Program-made: the position numbers and the translations under genes | Notes under the pieces: model-generated | Databases searched by the model: none | What the model was told of the DNA's origin: nothing | Seen by the model: the letters and a program-made list of their open reading frames with translations, nothing else | Part shown: piece by piece, positions 1 to 7,385 of the stretch | How positions within the stretch are numbered: position 1 is the first letter of the stretch | Layout of the letters: the number at the start of each line of letters is the position of its first letter | Assembly (NCBI RefSeq): GCF_012844365.1 | Contig: NZ_CP051626.1 | Coordinates: 2,852,001-2,916,000, forward strand | DNA length: 64,000 bases | Source: Brevibacterium sp. 'Marine' | Lineage (GTDB): Bacteria > Actinomycetota > Actinomycetes > Actinomycetales > Brevibacteriaceae | Reading direction: 5' to 3'

Positions 1-109
1 AGCAACTTGGTCCGTGTCATGGTTCCAACGTAATATCGGGCCGGTGTCAGCGGAGGCACGAGCGGTGCCAGTCCTGGAACAACCGACCACAACTTAAGCA
101 GGAGGTGCC

Positions 110-1441
110 ATGCGATCGCCCATCCCGGATTTCCTCGATGAGACGCTCGACCGTTTCCGACCAGACCGGTCCGGCGAGAATGCGGACTACATCCCGGACC
201 TCGCCGCAGCGGATCCGGAGAAGCTCGCGATCTGCATCTCGACCCTCGACGGCCTCGAATACACCTCCGGCGACGCCGACTTCGAGTTCTCGATCCAATC
301 GATGTCGAAGCCCTTCATCTACGGTCTCGCCCTCGAACAGGAGGGCCTGGCCGGAGTGCTGGAGAACGTCGGCGTCGAACCCAGCGGTGAGAAGTTCAAT
401 GAGCTCTCGCTGGACAAGAAGTCAGGCCGCCCGCTCAACCCGATGATCAATGCCGGGGCCATGACGATCCACTCACTCCTCGGCGATCCCGGTGCAGGAC
501 TGGCCGAACGCACCGAGATCGTGCGCGCGGGTCTCTCCCGCTTCGCCGGCCGGGAGCTGTCGATCGACGAATCGGTGGCCGACGGGGAGTGGCGTGAGGC
601 CTACCGCAACGTCGCCATTGCGAACATGCTCCGCTCCTACGACATCTTCTACGACGACCCCGACGAGGTGGTCCGCGGCTATATCGAACAGTGCGCGATC
701 ACCGTCACCGTCAAAGACCTCGCCATCATGGCCGCGACGCTGGCCGGCGGCGGCATCAACCCGCTGACCGGCGAACAGGTGCTCTCACCCAGGGTCAACC
801 GGCAGGTGCTCGCAGTCATGATGACGTGCGGCATGTACGACGCAGCCGGCGACTGGATGACGGAGATCGGGATTCCCGCCAAGAGCGGCGTGTCCGGCGG
901 TGTCTTCGGTGTCATGCCCGGTCAGGTCGGCATCGCCACGTTCTCCCCGCGCCTGGACAGGCACGGCACGAGCGTCCGCGGAGCGAAGATCTTCCAGGAC
1001 CTCTCCGACCGTCTGAGTCTGCACATCATGGATGCGCCGGAACCGGCCCGGTCGATCATCCGCCGTGACCGTCGCTTCGTCGACGCACAGGGCAAGATGG
1101 TCCGCATCTGCAGCCTGCAGGGCCTCATCCAGTGGAGCGGTTCGGAGAACGTCCTGCGCACGATGGACGAACCCGGCTCCAGCACGAACACCTTCGTCCT
1201 CGACCTGCGCCGAGTCAACGAGATCAACTCCGTGGCCCGGAGCATGCTCACCGAAGCGCTGTCGCGCATGAAGGACGACGGGATCCGCGTGGTGCTGCTC
1301 GACCCCGATGACATGATGCAGTGCAAGGGACCGAACTCCGCACTTCCGGGCGTGCAGATCCTCGATTCGCTCAAATCGGTCAAGGGACTCAAACGCATCC
1401 GCGACGACCGGCGACGGGAGATGGCCGACCGGGCACACTGA
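110..1441 (+). CDS. glsA: Glutaminase A with C-terminal STAS domain
   Basis: Hydrolyses L-glutamine to glutamate and ammonia in the cytoplasm. The first ~300 residues are a serine-dependent beta-lactamase-like glutaminase: SIQSMSKPFIY carries the Ser-x-x-Lys pair, MINAGAM the conserved Asn, and AKSGVSGGVFGV the glycine-rich C-terminal motif. Residues ~335-430 (TNTFVLDLRRVNEINSVA onward) look like a STAS domain, an arrangement found in longer actinobacterial glutaminases and probably regulatory. The ATG is preceded by AGGAGG at 100-105. The gene stands alone; a siderophore-related gene follows about 190 bases later behind its own iron box. The enzyme family is secure; the role of the STAS domain is inferred. 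Confidence 0.93.
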   Translation: MRSPIPDFLDETLDRFRPDRSGENADYIPDLAAADPEKLAICISTLDGLEYTSGDADFEFSIQSMSKPFIYGLALEQEGLAGVLENVGVEPSGEKFNELSLDKKSGRPLNPMINAGAMTIHSLLGDPGAGLAERTEIVRAGLSRFAGRELSIDESVADGEWREAYRNVAIANMLRSYDIFYDDPDEVVRGYIEQCAITVTVKDLAIMAATLAGGGINPLTGEQVLSPRVNRQVLAVMMTCGMYDAAGDWMTEIGIPAKSGVSGGVFGVMPGQVGIATFSPRLDRHGTSVRGAKIFQDLSDRLSLHIMDAPEPARSIIRRDRRFVDAQGKMVRICSLQGLIQWSGSENVLRTMDEPGSSTNTFVLDLRRVNEINSVARSMLTEALSRMKDDGIRVVLLDPDDMMQCKGPNSALPGVQILDSLKSVKGLKRIRDDRRREMADRAH

Positions 1442-1525
1442 CAGCGGCTCTGGGCGGTCGATTGACCCACCTGACGGCGACGGCAGTTGGTCGACCGGCC
1501 CGGCTGACGGCGGCTCTGGACGGCC
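1438..1525. repeat. Two direct repeats after glsA
   Basis: A ~22-base unit beginning CTGACAGCGGCTCTGG at 1438 recurs as CTGACGGCGGCTCTGG at 1503. The copies flank a stretch containing TTGGTCGACCGG. They lie between the glsA stop and the iron box. Function is unknown; they may help termination or be one of the dispersed intergenic repeats seen elsewhere in this window. Confidence 0.5.
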
Positions 1526-1537
1526 CGCAAGGATTTG

Positions 1538-1556
1538 ATAAGGTGAGCCTTACCGA
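1538..1556 (+). promoter_or_regulatory. IdeR/DtxR-type iron box
   Basis: ATAAGGTGAGCCTTACCGA is a 19-base interrupted palindrome. Its reverse complement matches the DtxR/IdeR consensus TTAGGTTAGGCTAACCTAA at about 14 of 19 positions. It lies about 80 bases upstream of the siderophore-interacting protein gene, so iron-dependent repression is expected. Confidence 0.8.
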
Positions 1557-1634
1557 ACCCCTGCGCCGAGGCGGCTCCGCACTCAGAGACCGACCGTGAG
1601 CGTTCAGGGGCACCCCGTTTGAGAAAGGCCGCCT

Positions 1635-2453
1635 GTGACGACCGCACCCGACACCCCCGAACGCACCGCACGCCCCGCCCGCGGGCAGGCGGTGCTCACC
1701 GTCCTCGACAGGACCGAGGTCAGCCCGCATCTGGTGCGGCTCCGCCTCGGCGGCGACACCTTCGACAACATCAGCTCGAACGATGCGACCGACAAGTACG
1801 TCAAACTCCTCTTCGCCGATCCGGCGCATGAGCTCGCCCCGCCCTATGATCTGGCGCAGCTTCGCGAGCAGTCTCCCGAGAAGCTGCCGAGCCGGCGCAC
1901 CTACACGGTGAGGGAGATCGACGTGGAGGAGAAGTGGCTGAGCATCGACTTCGTCATCCACGACGATGACGGAATCGCCGGGCCCTGGGCGAAGAGCGCG
2001 CAGCCCGGGGACACACTCGTCCTCTCCGGAGCGGGCGGAAAGTACGCCCCCGCTGCCGAGTCCGCCTGGCATCTGCTCATCGCCGACCATTCCGCGATCC
2101 CGGCCGTGAGCTCTGCCCTCGAGGCGATGCCTGCCGGAGCCACCGGGGTCGTTCTCGCGTGTGTCACCGACGAAGCCGATCGCGTTCTGCCCGCAGCACC
2201 CGCGGGCATCGAAGTGAGATGGGTGGACTCGGACGAAGAGCTCATTGCCGCAGTTGAGGGGCTCGAATGGCGCGCTGGCGCTCCGCAAGTCTTCGCCCAC
2301 GGCGAGCGCGAGACGATCAAGTCGATCCGCACGATCCTCAAGGACCGCGAAGTGCCGCGGGAGTCACTGTCGATCTCCGCCTACTGGGCCCGCGGCCGCG
2401 CCGAGGACCAGTTCCAGGCCGAGAAGCGCGAACCCATCGGCCAGATCGACTGA
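1635..2453 (+). CDS. Siderophore-interacting (ferric-siderophore reductase) flavoprotein
   Basis: A 272-residue SIP/ViuB-type flavoreductase expected to release iron from ferric siderophores in the cytoplasm using NAD(P)H and FAD. The N-terminal half is an FAD-binding barrel with the signature SRRTYTVREID followed by LSIDFVIH and GPWAKSAQPGDTL. The C-terminal half is the SIP domain, ending SISAYWARGRAEDQF, close to the family's usual W-x-R-G end. The start is GTG after GAGAAAGG. The iron box at 1538-1556 supports the iron role and implies Fur/IdeR-type control. No siderophore biosynthesis or ABC importer genes are adjacent, so the substrate is not known. Confidence 0.92.
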   Translation: MTTAPDTPERTARPARGQAVLTVLDRTEVSPHLVRLRLGGDTFDNISSNDATDKYVKLLFADPAHELAPPYDLAQLREQSPEKLPSRRTYTVREIDVEEKWLSIDFVIHDDDGIAGPWAKSAQPGDTLVLSGAGGKYAPAAESAWHLLIADHSAIPAVSSALEAMPAGATGVVLACVTDEADRVLPAAPAGIEVRWVDSDEELIAAVEGLEWRAGAPQVFAHGERETIKSIRTILKDREVPRESLSISAYWARGRAEDQFQAEKREPIGQID

Positions 2454-2468
2454 TTTCCCTGTCGGTCA

Positions 2469-2600
2469 CGCCGACCGCTCGAGTTGCCGTCGACCGCTCG
2501 AGTCAGCGTCAGCGCCGCCGCTGACCGCTCGAGTTGCCGTCGACAGCCCACGGCACAGGGCGAGCGGTCGGCGGTGAGCTGAGCGGTCGGCGGTCGTGTG
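2469..2600. repeat. Repeat cluster between convergent genes
   Basis: A 22-base unit starting GACCGCTCGAGTTGCCG occurs identically at 2473-2494 and 2523-2544, with a partial copy at 2491. GAGCGGTCGGCGGT, the inverse of its first bases, occurs at 2562-2575 and 2581-2594. The block sits between the 3' ends of the SIP gene and the choice-of-anchor gene and could fold into several hairpins that terminate both transcripts. Confidence 0.6.
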
Positions 2601-2610
2601 CGACCGGGTG

Positions 2611-4815
2611 TCAGCTGCGGCGGCGGGCGAGGAAGAAGGCCGCTGCGCCGAGTGCGATGAGACCGACAGCGATGCCGCCGAGGATGAGGTACTGGCCGAG
2701 GTCAGCGCCGGTGCGTGGCAGCGGGCCACCGTCGGCGTCAGCGTCGGATGCGCTGGAGGCTTCGGAGCTATCTGCGTTCGGGCCTGCGTCGGAGGCGCTT
2801 GCGTTCGAGCCGGTTGCCGAGTCGCTGCCAGCGCCGGTGTTCGAGCCGGTTGCCGAGTCGCTGCCGGCGCCGGTGTTCGAGCCGCTGCCAGCCCCGGTGT
2901 TCGAGCCGCTGTCCGACTCCGTCCCGTCAGCGCCCGTCCCGTCGGCGGCCGAGTCCGATTCGCTGCCCGAGTCAGATTCGCTGCTGGCATCGGCCTGGGC
3001 GGTGTCATTCGCGCTCGCATCCACATTCGCGCCCGCAGCATCAGCGCCGGCAGCGTCATCAGCGCCGGCATTCTCGTCGTCGCCGTCGCCCCCGTCGTTC
3101 GCGAGATCGGCGACCGAGTAGAGGCTCGTCGTGCCCGAGACCTCGTTGCCGACGACGAGCGCAGCCTCTCCCGTCGGCGACTCGTCCGCATTAAGGAACG
3201 TGATGCCCTCCGGCCCGAGGTCACCGGCGCTCGAGAGCAGCGCGGCCGGATCCGAGGCGTCCTCGATCTCGTCCTCGACAGAGACCGAGAAGTCCCGGTT
3301 GTTGAAGTAGGTCGCGAACTTCGGTGCGCTCGGCTCGCTGAGATCGAAGGCGGCGATTCCGCCGATGCGTTCGAAGCCGACGAAAGCGTAGGTCCTCTCC
3401 CCCACTTCACCGATGGTCAGCGCCTCGGGCTCGGGGCCTTTGTCGTCGCTGCGTCCCTCGAGGTTCGACTCGGAATGGTTGGAGTTGAAGAACTCGGGCA
3501 CCGCCTCGGCGGTCAGCCTCTCGAACTCGTCCCCGGAATCGGCGACGAGCTTCCCATCGGTCGTCCACACGGAGAACGAGCGGGCGCCGAAGGCCACGAG
3601 TTCCTCGTAGCAGTCACCGGCGTCGTTGAGGCCCAGATCGGTGATGATGTTCAGTCGCCCGAGATCCTCGTCGCCGAGCTTGTCGGCCAGCGGCGAGGTC
3701 TCGCACACCGGCGCGAGTCCGTCCTCGCCGAGGTCCTTGACCCTGGCCGCGTCGACGAATTCACCCCACTCCCGCGAATCGCCCTCGTTCGCGGTCACGA
3801 GGTAGTCGGTGCCGCCGGAGGTGAACGTCGAGATCGTGTCGGGCATATACGCACCCTTGAGACCCTCGTATTCGGTGATGTTCACGGTCGGGGCATCCTC
3901 GGGATCCCGGTCGGAGGAGTCGAGACCGTTGCCGGCCTGACCATGGTCTTTCAACCCCAGCGGGAGGATCTCCTCCACCTCGGCCGTGGCGATGTCGACG
4001 ACCGCGATCGCGTTCGCCTCCTGCAGAGTGGCGTAGGCCTTCTCACCTGCGACAGTGATGTACTCGGGTTCGAGATTGCGCGAGATCGGCAGGTCGTCTT
4101 CGGGTGTGGGTCCGAAGATCCGCACATCCTCGGGCAGCGTCTTCGCACCGCCGTCCTCGAACTCGTGGAAGTCCGCAGTGTGCACGTCCGATTCCGACGG
4201 GGCGGCCACCTCGGCGGGGAGATCGATGACGGACACCGAGCCCTCCGGGTCGGTCGAGAAATCGTCGGCCGGTTCGCCCTCGTTCGCGACCAGGGCGTGG
4301 GTGCCGTCCGGGGTGACGGTGACCATATCGGGCAGGGATCCGACGGGAACCTCGCCGAGGATGTCCGCCGCGGGGTCGTTCGCGTCGAAGAACATCACGG
4401 TTCCCGACTGCGTCTTGTCCTCGTTCTCGAGGGCGATGACGCCGAGGCCGTCCTCGCGGACGGAGATCGAGTTCGCGACTCCCGTGCCGGTGATCTCGGA
4501 GACCTTCGTCGGGCTTGTCGGGTCCGAGGCGTCGATGACGTCGACGGTGGCGGCCTGGGCATTCACGGTGAAGACCGTGTCACCGTGGACGGCTGTGATC
4601 TCAGCGGCGGATTCGTCGAACTGTCCGGTCTCATGGGAGCCGAGGAAACCCATGTCGATCTGCGCGTCCGAGGCCGAGGAGCTGATCGGAGAGTCCACTT
4701 CCGCGGCGTGAACTGGGCTCGTGCTTGGCACCGTGCCGCCGACGGTGAAGCCGGTGGCCATCAGGAGGGCGGCGGTCGAAGCCGTCAGCGACTTCGCGGA
4801 CAGTGGGATCGTCAT
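2611..4815 (-). CDS. Choice-of-anchor I family surface protein, LPXTG-anchored
   Basis: A 734-residue exported protein with a beta-propeller-like choice-of-anchor I domain covering most of its length (for example VSVIDLPAEVAAPSESD, LVTANEGDSREWGEF and GPEPEALTIGEVGERTYAF). A signal peptide at residues 1-35 is followed by the propeller, then a low-complexity Ser/Gly/Asp/Ala tail with repeats such as SNTGAGSDSATG, then LPRTG, a hydrophobic segment and RRRS. This is a typical sortase substrate. I chose the ATG at 4815 because GGAG lies five bases upstream; an in-frame ATG at 4866 lacks such a site and would add residues before the signal peptide. The family is often annotated as alkaline-phosphatase- or phytase-like, but no enzymatic activity can be asserted here. 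Confidence 0.88.
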   Translation of the reverse strand: MTIPLSAKSLTASTAALLMATGFTVGGTVPSTSPVHAAEVDSPISSSASDAQIDMGFLGSHETGQFDESAAEITAVHGDTVFTVNAQAATVDVIDASDPTSPTKVSEITGTGVANSISVREDGLGVIALENEDKTQSGTVMFFDANDPAADILGEVPVGSLPDMVTVTPDGTHALVANEGEPADDFSTDPEGSVSVIDLPAEVAAPSESDVHTADFHEFEDGGAKTLPEDVRIFGPTPEDDLPISRNLEPEYITVAGEKAYATLQEANAIAVVDIATAEVEEILPLGLKDHGQAGNGLDSSDRDPEDAPTVNITEYEGLKGAYMPDTISTFTSGGTDYLVTANEGDSREWGEFVDAARVKDLGEDGLAPVCETSPLADKLGDEDLGRLNIITDLGLNDAGDCYEELVAFGARSFSVWTTDGKLVADSGDEFERLTAEAVPEFFNSNHSESNLEGRSDDKGPEPEALTIGEVGERTYAFVGFERIGGIAAFDLSEPSAPKFATYFNNRDFSVSVEDEIEDASDPAALLSSAGDLGPEGITFLNADESPTGEAALVVGNEVSGTTSLYSVADLANDGGDGDDENAGADDAAGADAAGANVDASANDTAQADASSESDSGSESDSAADGTGADGTESDSGSNTGAGSGSNTGAGSDSATGSNTGAGSDSATGSNASASDAGPNADSSEASSASDADADGGPLPRTGADLGQYLILGGIAVGLIALGAAAFFLARRRS
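2803..2898. repeat. 36-base tandem repeats encoding the stalk of the surface protein
   Basis: Two adjacent 36-base units begin GTTCGAGCCGGTTGCCGAGT at 2803 and 2839 and differ at one base. A shortened 24-base unit follows at 2875-2898. They encode the Ser/Gly/Asp/Ala-rich stalk ahead of the LPXTG motif. Such repeats usually vary in copy number between strains. Confidence 0.8.
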
Positions 4816-4940
4816 CGGTTCTCCGGGATCGATTGGGCGTCGCGGGCCGATTGAACCCGCAAGCACTCATTCGTAGTCACCCGGAGTGGACCGGTTCCGA
4901 ACCGCAGATGGACGGATGGTGAACTCGTCCGGCGCGGCGA

Positions 4941-5024
4941 AGTCTCGCCGAGCGCTCACGTTGCCATCGCTGTACCAGGGTGTGCGGTGCGCGGTCGGCG
5001 GAGACGTCAGCGCTCGGCGCGGTT
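4941..5024. repeat. Long-loop inverted repeat between two minus-strand genes
   Basis: CGCCGAGCGCT at 4946-4956 is exactly complementary to AGCGCTCGGCG at 5009-5019, and similarity extends a few bases beyond with mismatches. The loop is about 50 bases. It lies between the DapA-family gene and the choice-of-anchor gene. It could end transcription of the former; the long loop makes a simple terminator uncertain. Confidence 0.5.
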
Positions 5025-5029
5025 CGGGG

Positions 5030-5947
5030 TCAGCCGAGATCGAGGCGCTCGGCCACCTCGGCGACTTTCCGCTTCGCTGCGGCGTCGAGATCGCGGACCG
5101 GCAGCGGCAGGCTGTCTGAACCCACGAGCCCGAGATGGTCGGCGAGGGCGGCACTCACGCGCAGACTTCCGCCGAACTCGGTGAACAGATCCCACAGCGG
5201 CTGCAGCTCGGCGGAGAGTTCGCGGGCCAGCTGCGCATTGCCGAGTTCCACGGCTCGTGTGATCTCGAGCAGCGGCTCGGGGATGGTGCCGCCGACGGCC
5301 GTGTACCAGGCATCACAGCCGGCGATGAGACCCTCAGCACCATGAGCGTCGCCGGAGATGCCGATGGTCGCCTCCTCGCCGATGGCGGCCCGGATCTCAC
5401 CGATGCGCTCTTCCCATCCGGCAGGTGAGGCCGGGGTTCCGGGGATCTTGATCGAGGCCACTCCGTCGAGGGCCGCCAGGCGTGAGTAGAGCTCGGTGGT
5501 GAACGTGAAGTGCGTGGTGCCGGGGTTGTCGTAGACGACGACGGGCAGGTCGGTGGCCTCGGTGACCGCGCGGAAGAGGGCGAACACCTCGTCCTCGGTC
5601 AGCGGCTGATAGCTCACCGGCGCCAGCAGCAGTCCCTGCGCTCCGGCGGCTTCGGCCGAGGCGACATTGGCCAGCACATCCCTCGTCCGCAGCGCCCCGA
5701 CGCCGATGAAGACGGGGATGTCGAGAGCGGATTCGACCGCCAATGCAGCCACTCGGGCACGCTCGTCGGTGTCGAGATACGCGTACGAACCGGTCGAGCC
5801 CAATGCTGTGATCGAGTCGACTCCGGCGAGGACGAGGCGTTCGATGAGTCCGACGAAGGCATCCTCGTCGAGGCGATCATCCTTCAGCGGAGTCAGCGGG
5901 AAGGCGCTCAGCCCGGTGAACAGGGACAGGTCGTGGGTGTTCGTCAA
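5030..5947 (-). CDS. DapA-family aldolase / dihydrodipicolinate synthase-like protein
   Basis: A 305-residue class I aldolase of the DHDPS/N-acetylneuraminate lyase family. GSTGSYAYLD matches the substrate-carboxylate loop, VVYDNPGTT contains the conserved Tyr, and the Schiff-base lysine is in ASIKIPG. It may be a lyase for a sugar or amino acid derivative rather than the biosynthetic DapA, since no lysine genes are nearby. The start is TTG at 5947, with GAGGAGGA just upstream. The ribokinase gene lies upstream on the same strand with a ~108-base gap, so co-transcription is possible and would hint at a sugar-acid substrate; this is inference. Confidence 0.82.
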   Translation of the reverse strand: MTNTHDLSLFTGLSAFPLTPLKDDRLDEDAFVGLIERLVLAGVDSITALGSTGSYAYLDTDERARVAALAVESALDIPVFIGVGALRTRDVLANVASAEAAGAQGLLLAPVSYQPLTEDEVFALFRAVTEATDLPVVVYDNPGTTHFTFTTELYSRLAALDGVASIKIPGTPASPAGWEERIGEIRAAIGEEATIGISGDAHGAEGLIAGCDAWYTAVGGTIPEPLLEITRAVELGNAQLARELSAELQPLWDLFTEFGGSLRVSAALADHLGLVGSDSLPLPVRDLDAAAKRKVAEVAERLDLG

Positions 5948-6055
5948 TGGTCCTCCTCGGGTGGACGTGGGCCACCGATGGCGCGAACCTTGTGTGGCGG
6001 CAACGAGCCTCGGGCGGCAGCAGCGGATGGGTCCGTCTGCGTTCAGTCTGCCAGG

Positions 6056-6901
6056 TCACTCGAGTGCGGACAGGTACGTCTCGAATATGTCGAACTCCGG
6101 TTGGGCGGAGGCGACTTCCACGGCCGCAGCACCCACGGCGTTGGCTGCCCGCAGTGCGCGTTCCGGTTCGATTCCGCTGGTCAGACCGATGGTGAGGGCC
6201 GCGCAGTATGCGTCTCCGGCGCCGACTGCGCTCACGGGGGTCGCTTCCAGCGCCTCGGCGAAGGCGATCTGTTGGCCTCTGTGCAGCAGCGCCGATCCCT
6301 TCGCCCCATAGGTGACGGCCACGAGCTGCGCGGTCTGCAGCTGCGGCAGATGGGAGTATTCGTACTCGTTGACGATGATGAGATCGGCACGATCGACCAC
6401 CTCGGCGGGCAGAGGACGGGCGGGAGCGGCATTGACGGTGAGGAATCCGGGCACACGGTGGGCCAGTTCGACGATGAGGTCGAGGGGGATCTCGAGCTGA
6501 GTGAGCACGGCCTCGTCGGCACCGAATTCGATTCCCGCGAGGCTGGCTGAAGCATTCGCACCTTCGCACACGGCGATCTGATTCTCACCGGCGGCGTCGA
6601 CCATGATGAGCGCGGTCCCGGTCTCGGCGGTCGCCTCGGCGATGTCATCGGTCCGGACTCCGGCGGCACGAAGGGCTTCGAGCATCGCTTTGCCATCGGA
6701 GTCTGGGCCGACCGCACCGATCATGCGGGTCCGCGCACCGAGGCGGGCGGCAGCTGCGGCCTGATTCGCGCCCTTCCCACCGGGCGAACGGGACAGTCGG
6801 CCGCCTCCCACGGTCTCACCGGCGGCGGGAAGTCGGGAGGTGGTGGCGGTGATGTCGGCGTTGATGCTGCCGACGACCGTCAGGGAGCAGTCGATGGTCA
6901 T
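6056..6901 (-). CDS. rbsK: Ribokinase (PfkB-family sugar kinase)
   Basis: A 281-residue PfkB kinase. It opens with VVGSINADIT, typical of ribokinases, has the first PfkB signature at SPGGKGANQAAAAARLGA, and the ATP-site signature VSAVGAGDAYCAALT with the catalytic Asp. The expected reaction is ATP-dependent 5-phosphorylation of ribose. It is slightly shorter than the usual ~300 residues. The ATG at 6901 was chosen because the protein then begins at the normal distance from the first strand; the open frame extends back through the tRNA-His gene, so earlier starts are implausible. The Shine-Dalgarno is weak. No ribose transporter is present in the window. Confidence 0.88.
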   Translation of the reverse strand: MTIDCSLTVVGSINADITATTSRLPAAGETVGGGRLSRSPGGKGANQAAAAARLGARTRMIGAVGPDSDGKAMLEALRAAGVRTDDIAEATAETGTALIMVDAAGENQIAVCEGANASASLAGIEFGADEAVLTQLEIPLDLIVELAHRVPGFLTVNAAPARPLPAEVVDRADLIIVNEYEYSHLPQLQTAQLVAVTYGAKGSALLHRGQQIAFAEALEATPVSAVGAGDAYCAALTIGLTSGIEPERALRAANAVGAAAVEVASAQPEFDIFETYLSALE

Positions 6902-6985
6902 GGTCTCATTATCGACGATCGCGGGCGGGCCGACGATGACCGTCGGTGATCGAGGATGGAATGTGCCGGTGCCCGGTCGGCAAGG

Positions 6986-7034
6986 GCGGGCACACGGTGG
7001 GAAACCGCTGCCGATCGTGGGCACACGGTGGGAA
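6986..7034. repeat. 30-base-period direct repeat
   Basis: GGGCACACGGTGGGAA occurs at 6989-7004 and again at 7019-7034. The pair sits between the ribokinase start and the terminator downstream of tRNA-His. Function unknown. Confidence 0.6.
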
Positions 7035-7040
7035 TGCAAG

Positions 7041-7076
7041 AAGCCCCGTGATCCGTTCGCACAGATCACGGGGCTT
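7041..7076 (-). terminator. Hairpin terminator of tRNA-His
   Basis: AAGCCCCGTGATC (7041-7053) is fully complementary to GATCACGGGGCTT (7064-7076) across a 10-base loop. The 13-bp stem lies immediately downstream of the tRNA-His gene on the minus strand. Confidence 0.85.
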
Positions 7077-7085
7077 TCCGATCGG

Positions 7086-7159
7086 GGTGAGTAACGGGAC
7101 TTGAACCCGCGACATCCGCGACCACAACGCGGCGCTCTACCAGCTGAGCTATACCCACC
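7086..7159 (-). tRNA. tRNA-His (anticodon GTG)
   Basis: The cloverleaf is clear on the minus strand: acceptor GTGGGTA with TACTCAC, D arm AGCTCAGCTGGTAGAGC, anticodon stem CCGCG/CGCGG with loop TTGTGGT, and T arm GCGGGTTCAAGTCCCGT. The extra 5' G (complement of 7159) opposite discriminator C73 is the hallmark of tRNA-His. CCA is not encoded. Confidence 0.96.
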
Positions 7160-7196
7160 ACATGCGCTGCGCCTCAAGGCGCAGACAGCAAGATAT

Positions 7197-7226
7197 ATCG
7201 TAACCGCTCCCGCCTGACCCGGGCAA
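7197..7226 (-). promoter_or_regulatory. Predicted promoter of tRNA-His
   Basis: On the minus strand TTGCCC (7226-7221) and TACGAT (7202-7197) are separated by 18 bases, about 38 bases upstream of the tRNA. Both hexamers resemble sigma-70-type boxes. Confidence 0.55.
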
Positions 7227-7385
7227 ACCAGAATCGCCCCTCGAGCCCGATGAGACGCAGATCTCATTACGTGCAACGATTCAGTAGCGATCTATAACGG
7301 TTTCGGACAACGGGTAGGAGCACCCCCAGACATTCATTAGTATTGACTCGGCCCTGTCCTCGATAATTTTCAAGGAACCCTGTAC

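Noticed and set aside
2596..4854. Very long plus-strand open frame opposite the choice-of-anchor gene
   Set aside because: It is the mirror of a high-GC gene: Arg/Gly/Val-rich, no domains and no ribosome site, whereas the minus strand has signal peptide, propeller and LPXTG.
6902..7276. 5' extension of the ribokinase frame through the tRNA-His gene
   Set aside because: It would put coding sequence through a tRNA and its terminator; the protein aligns from the ATG at 6901.
7343..7369. Promoter TTGACT with TAATTT upstream of the gene at 7386
   Set aside because: The spacing is 15 bases or fewer, too short for a confident call.
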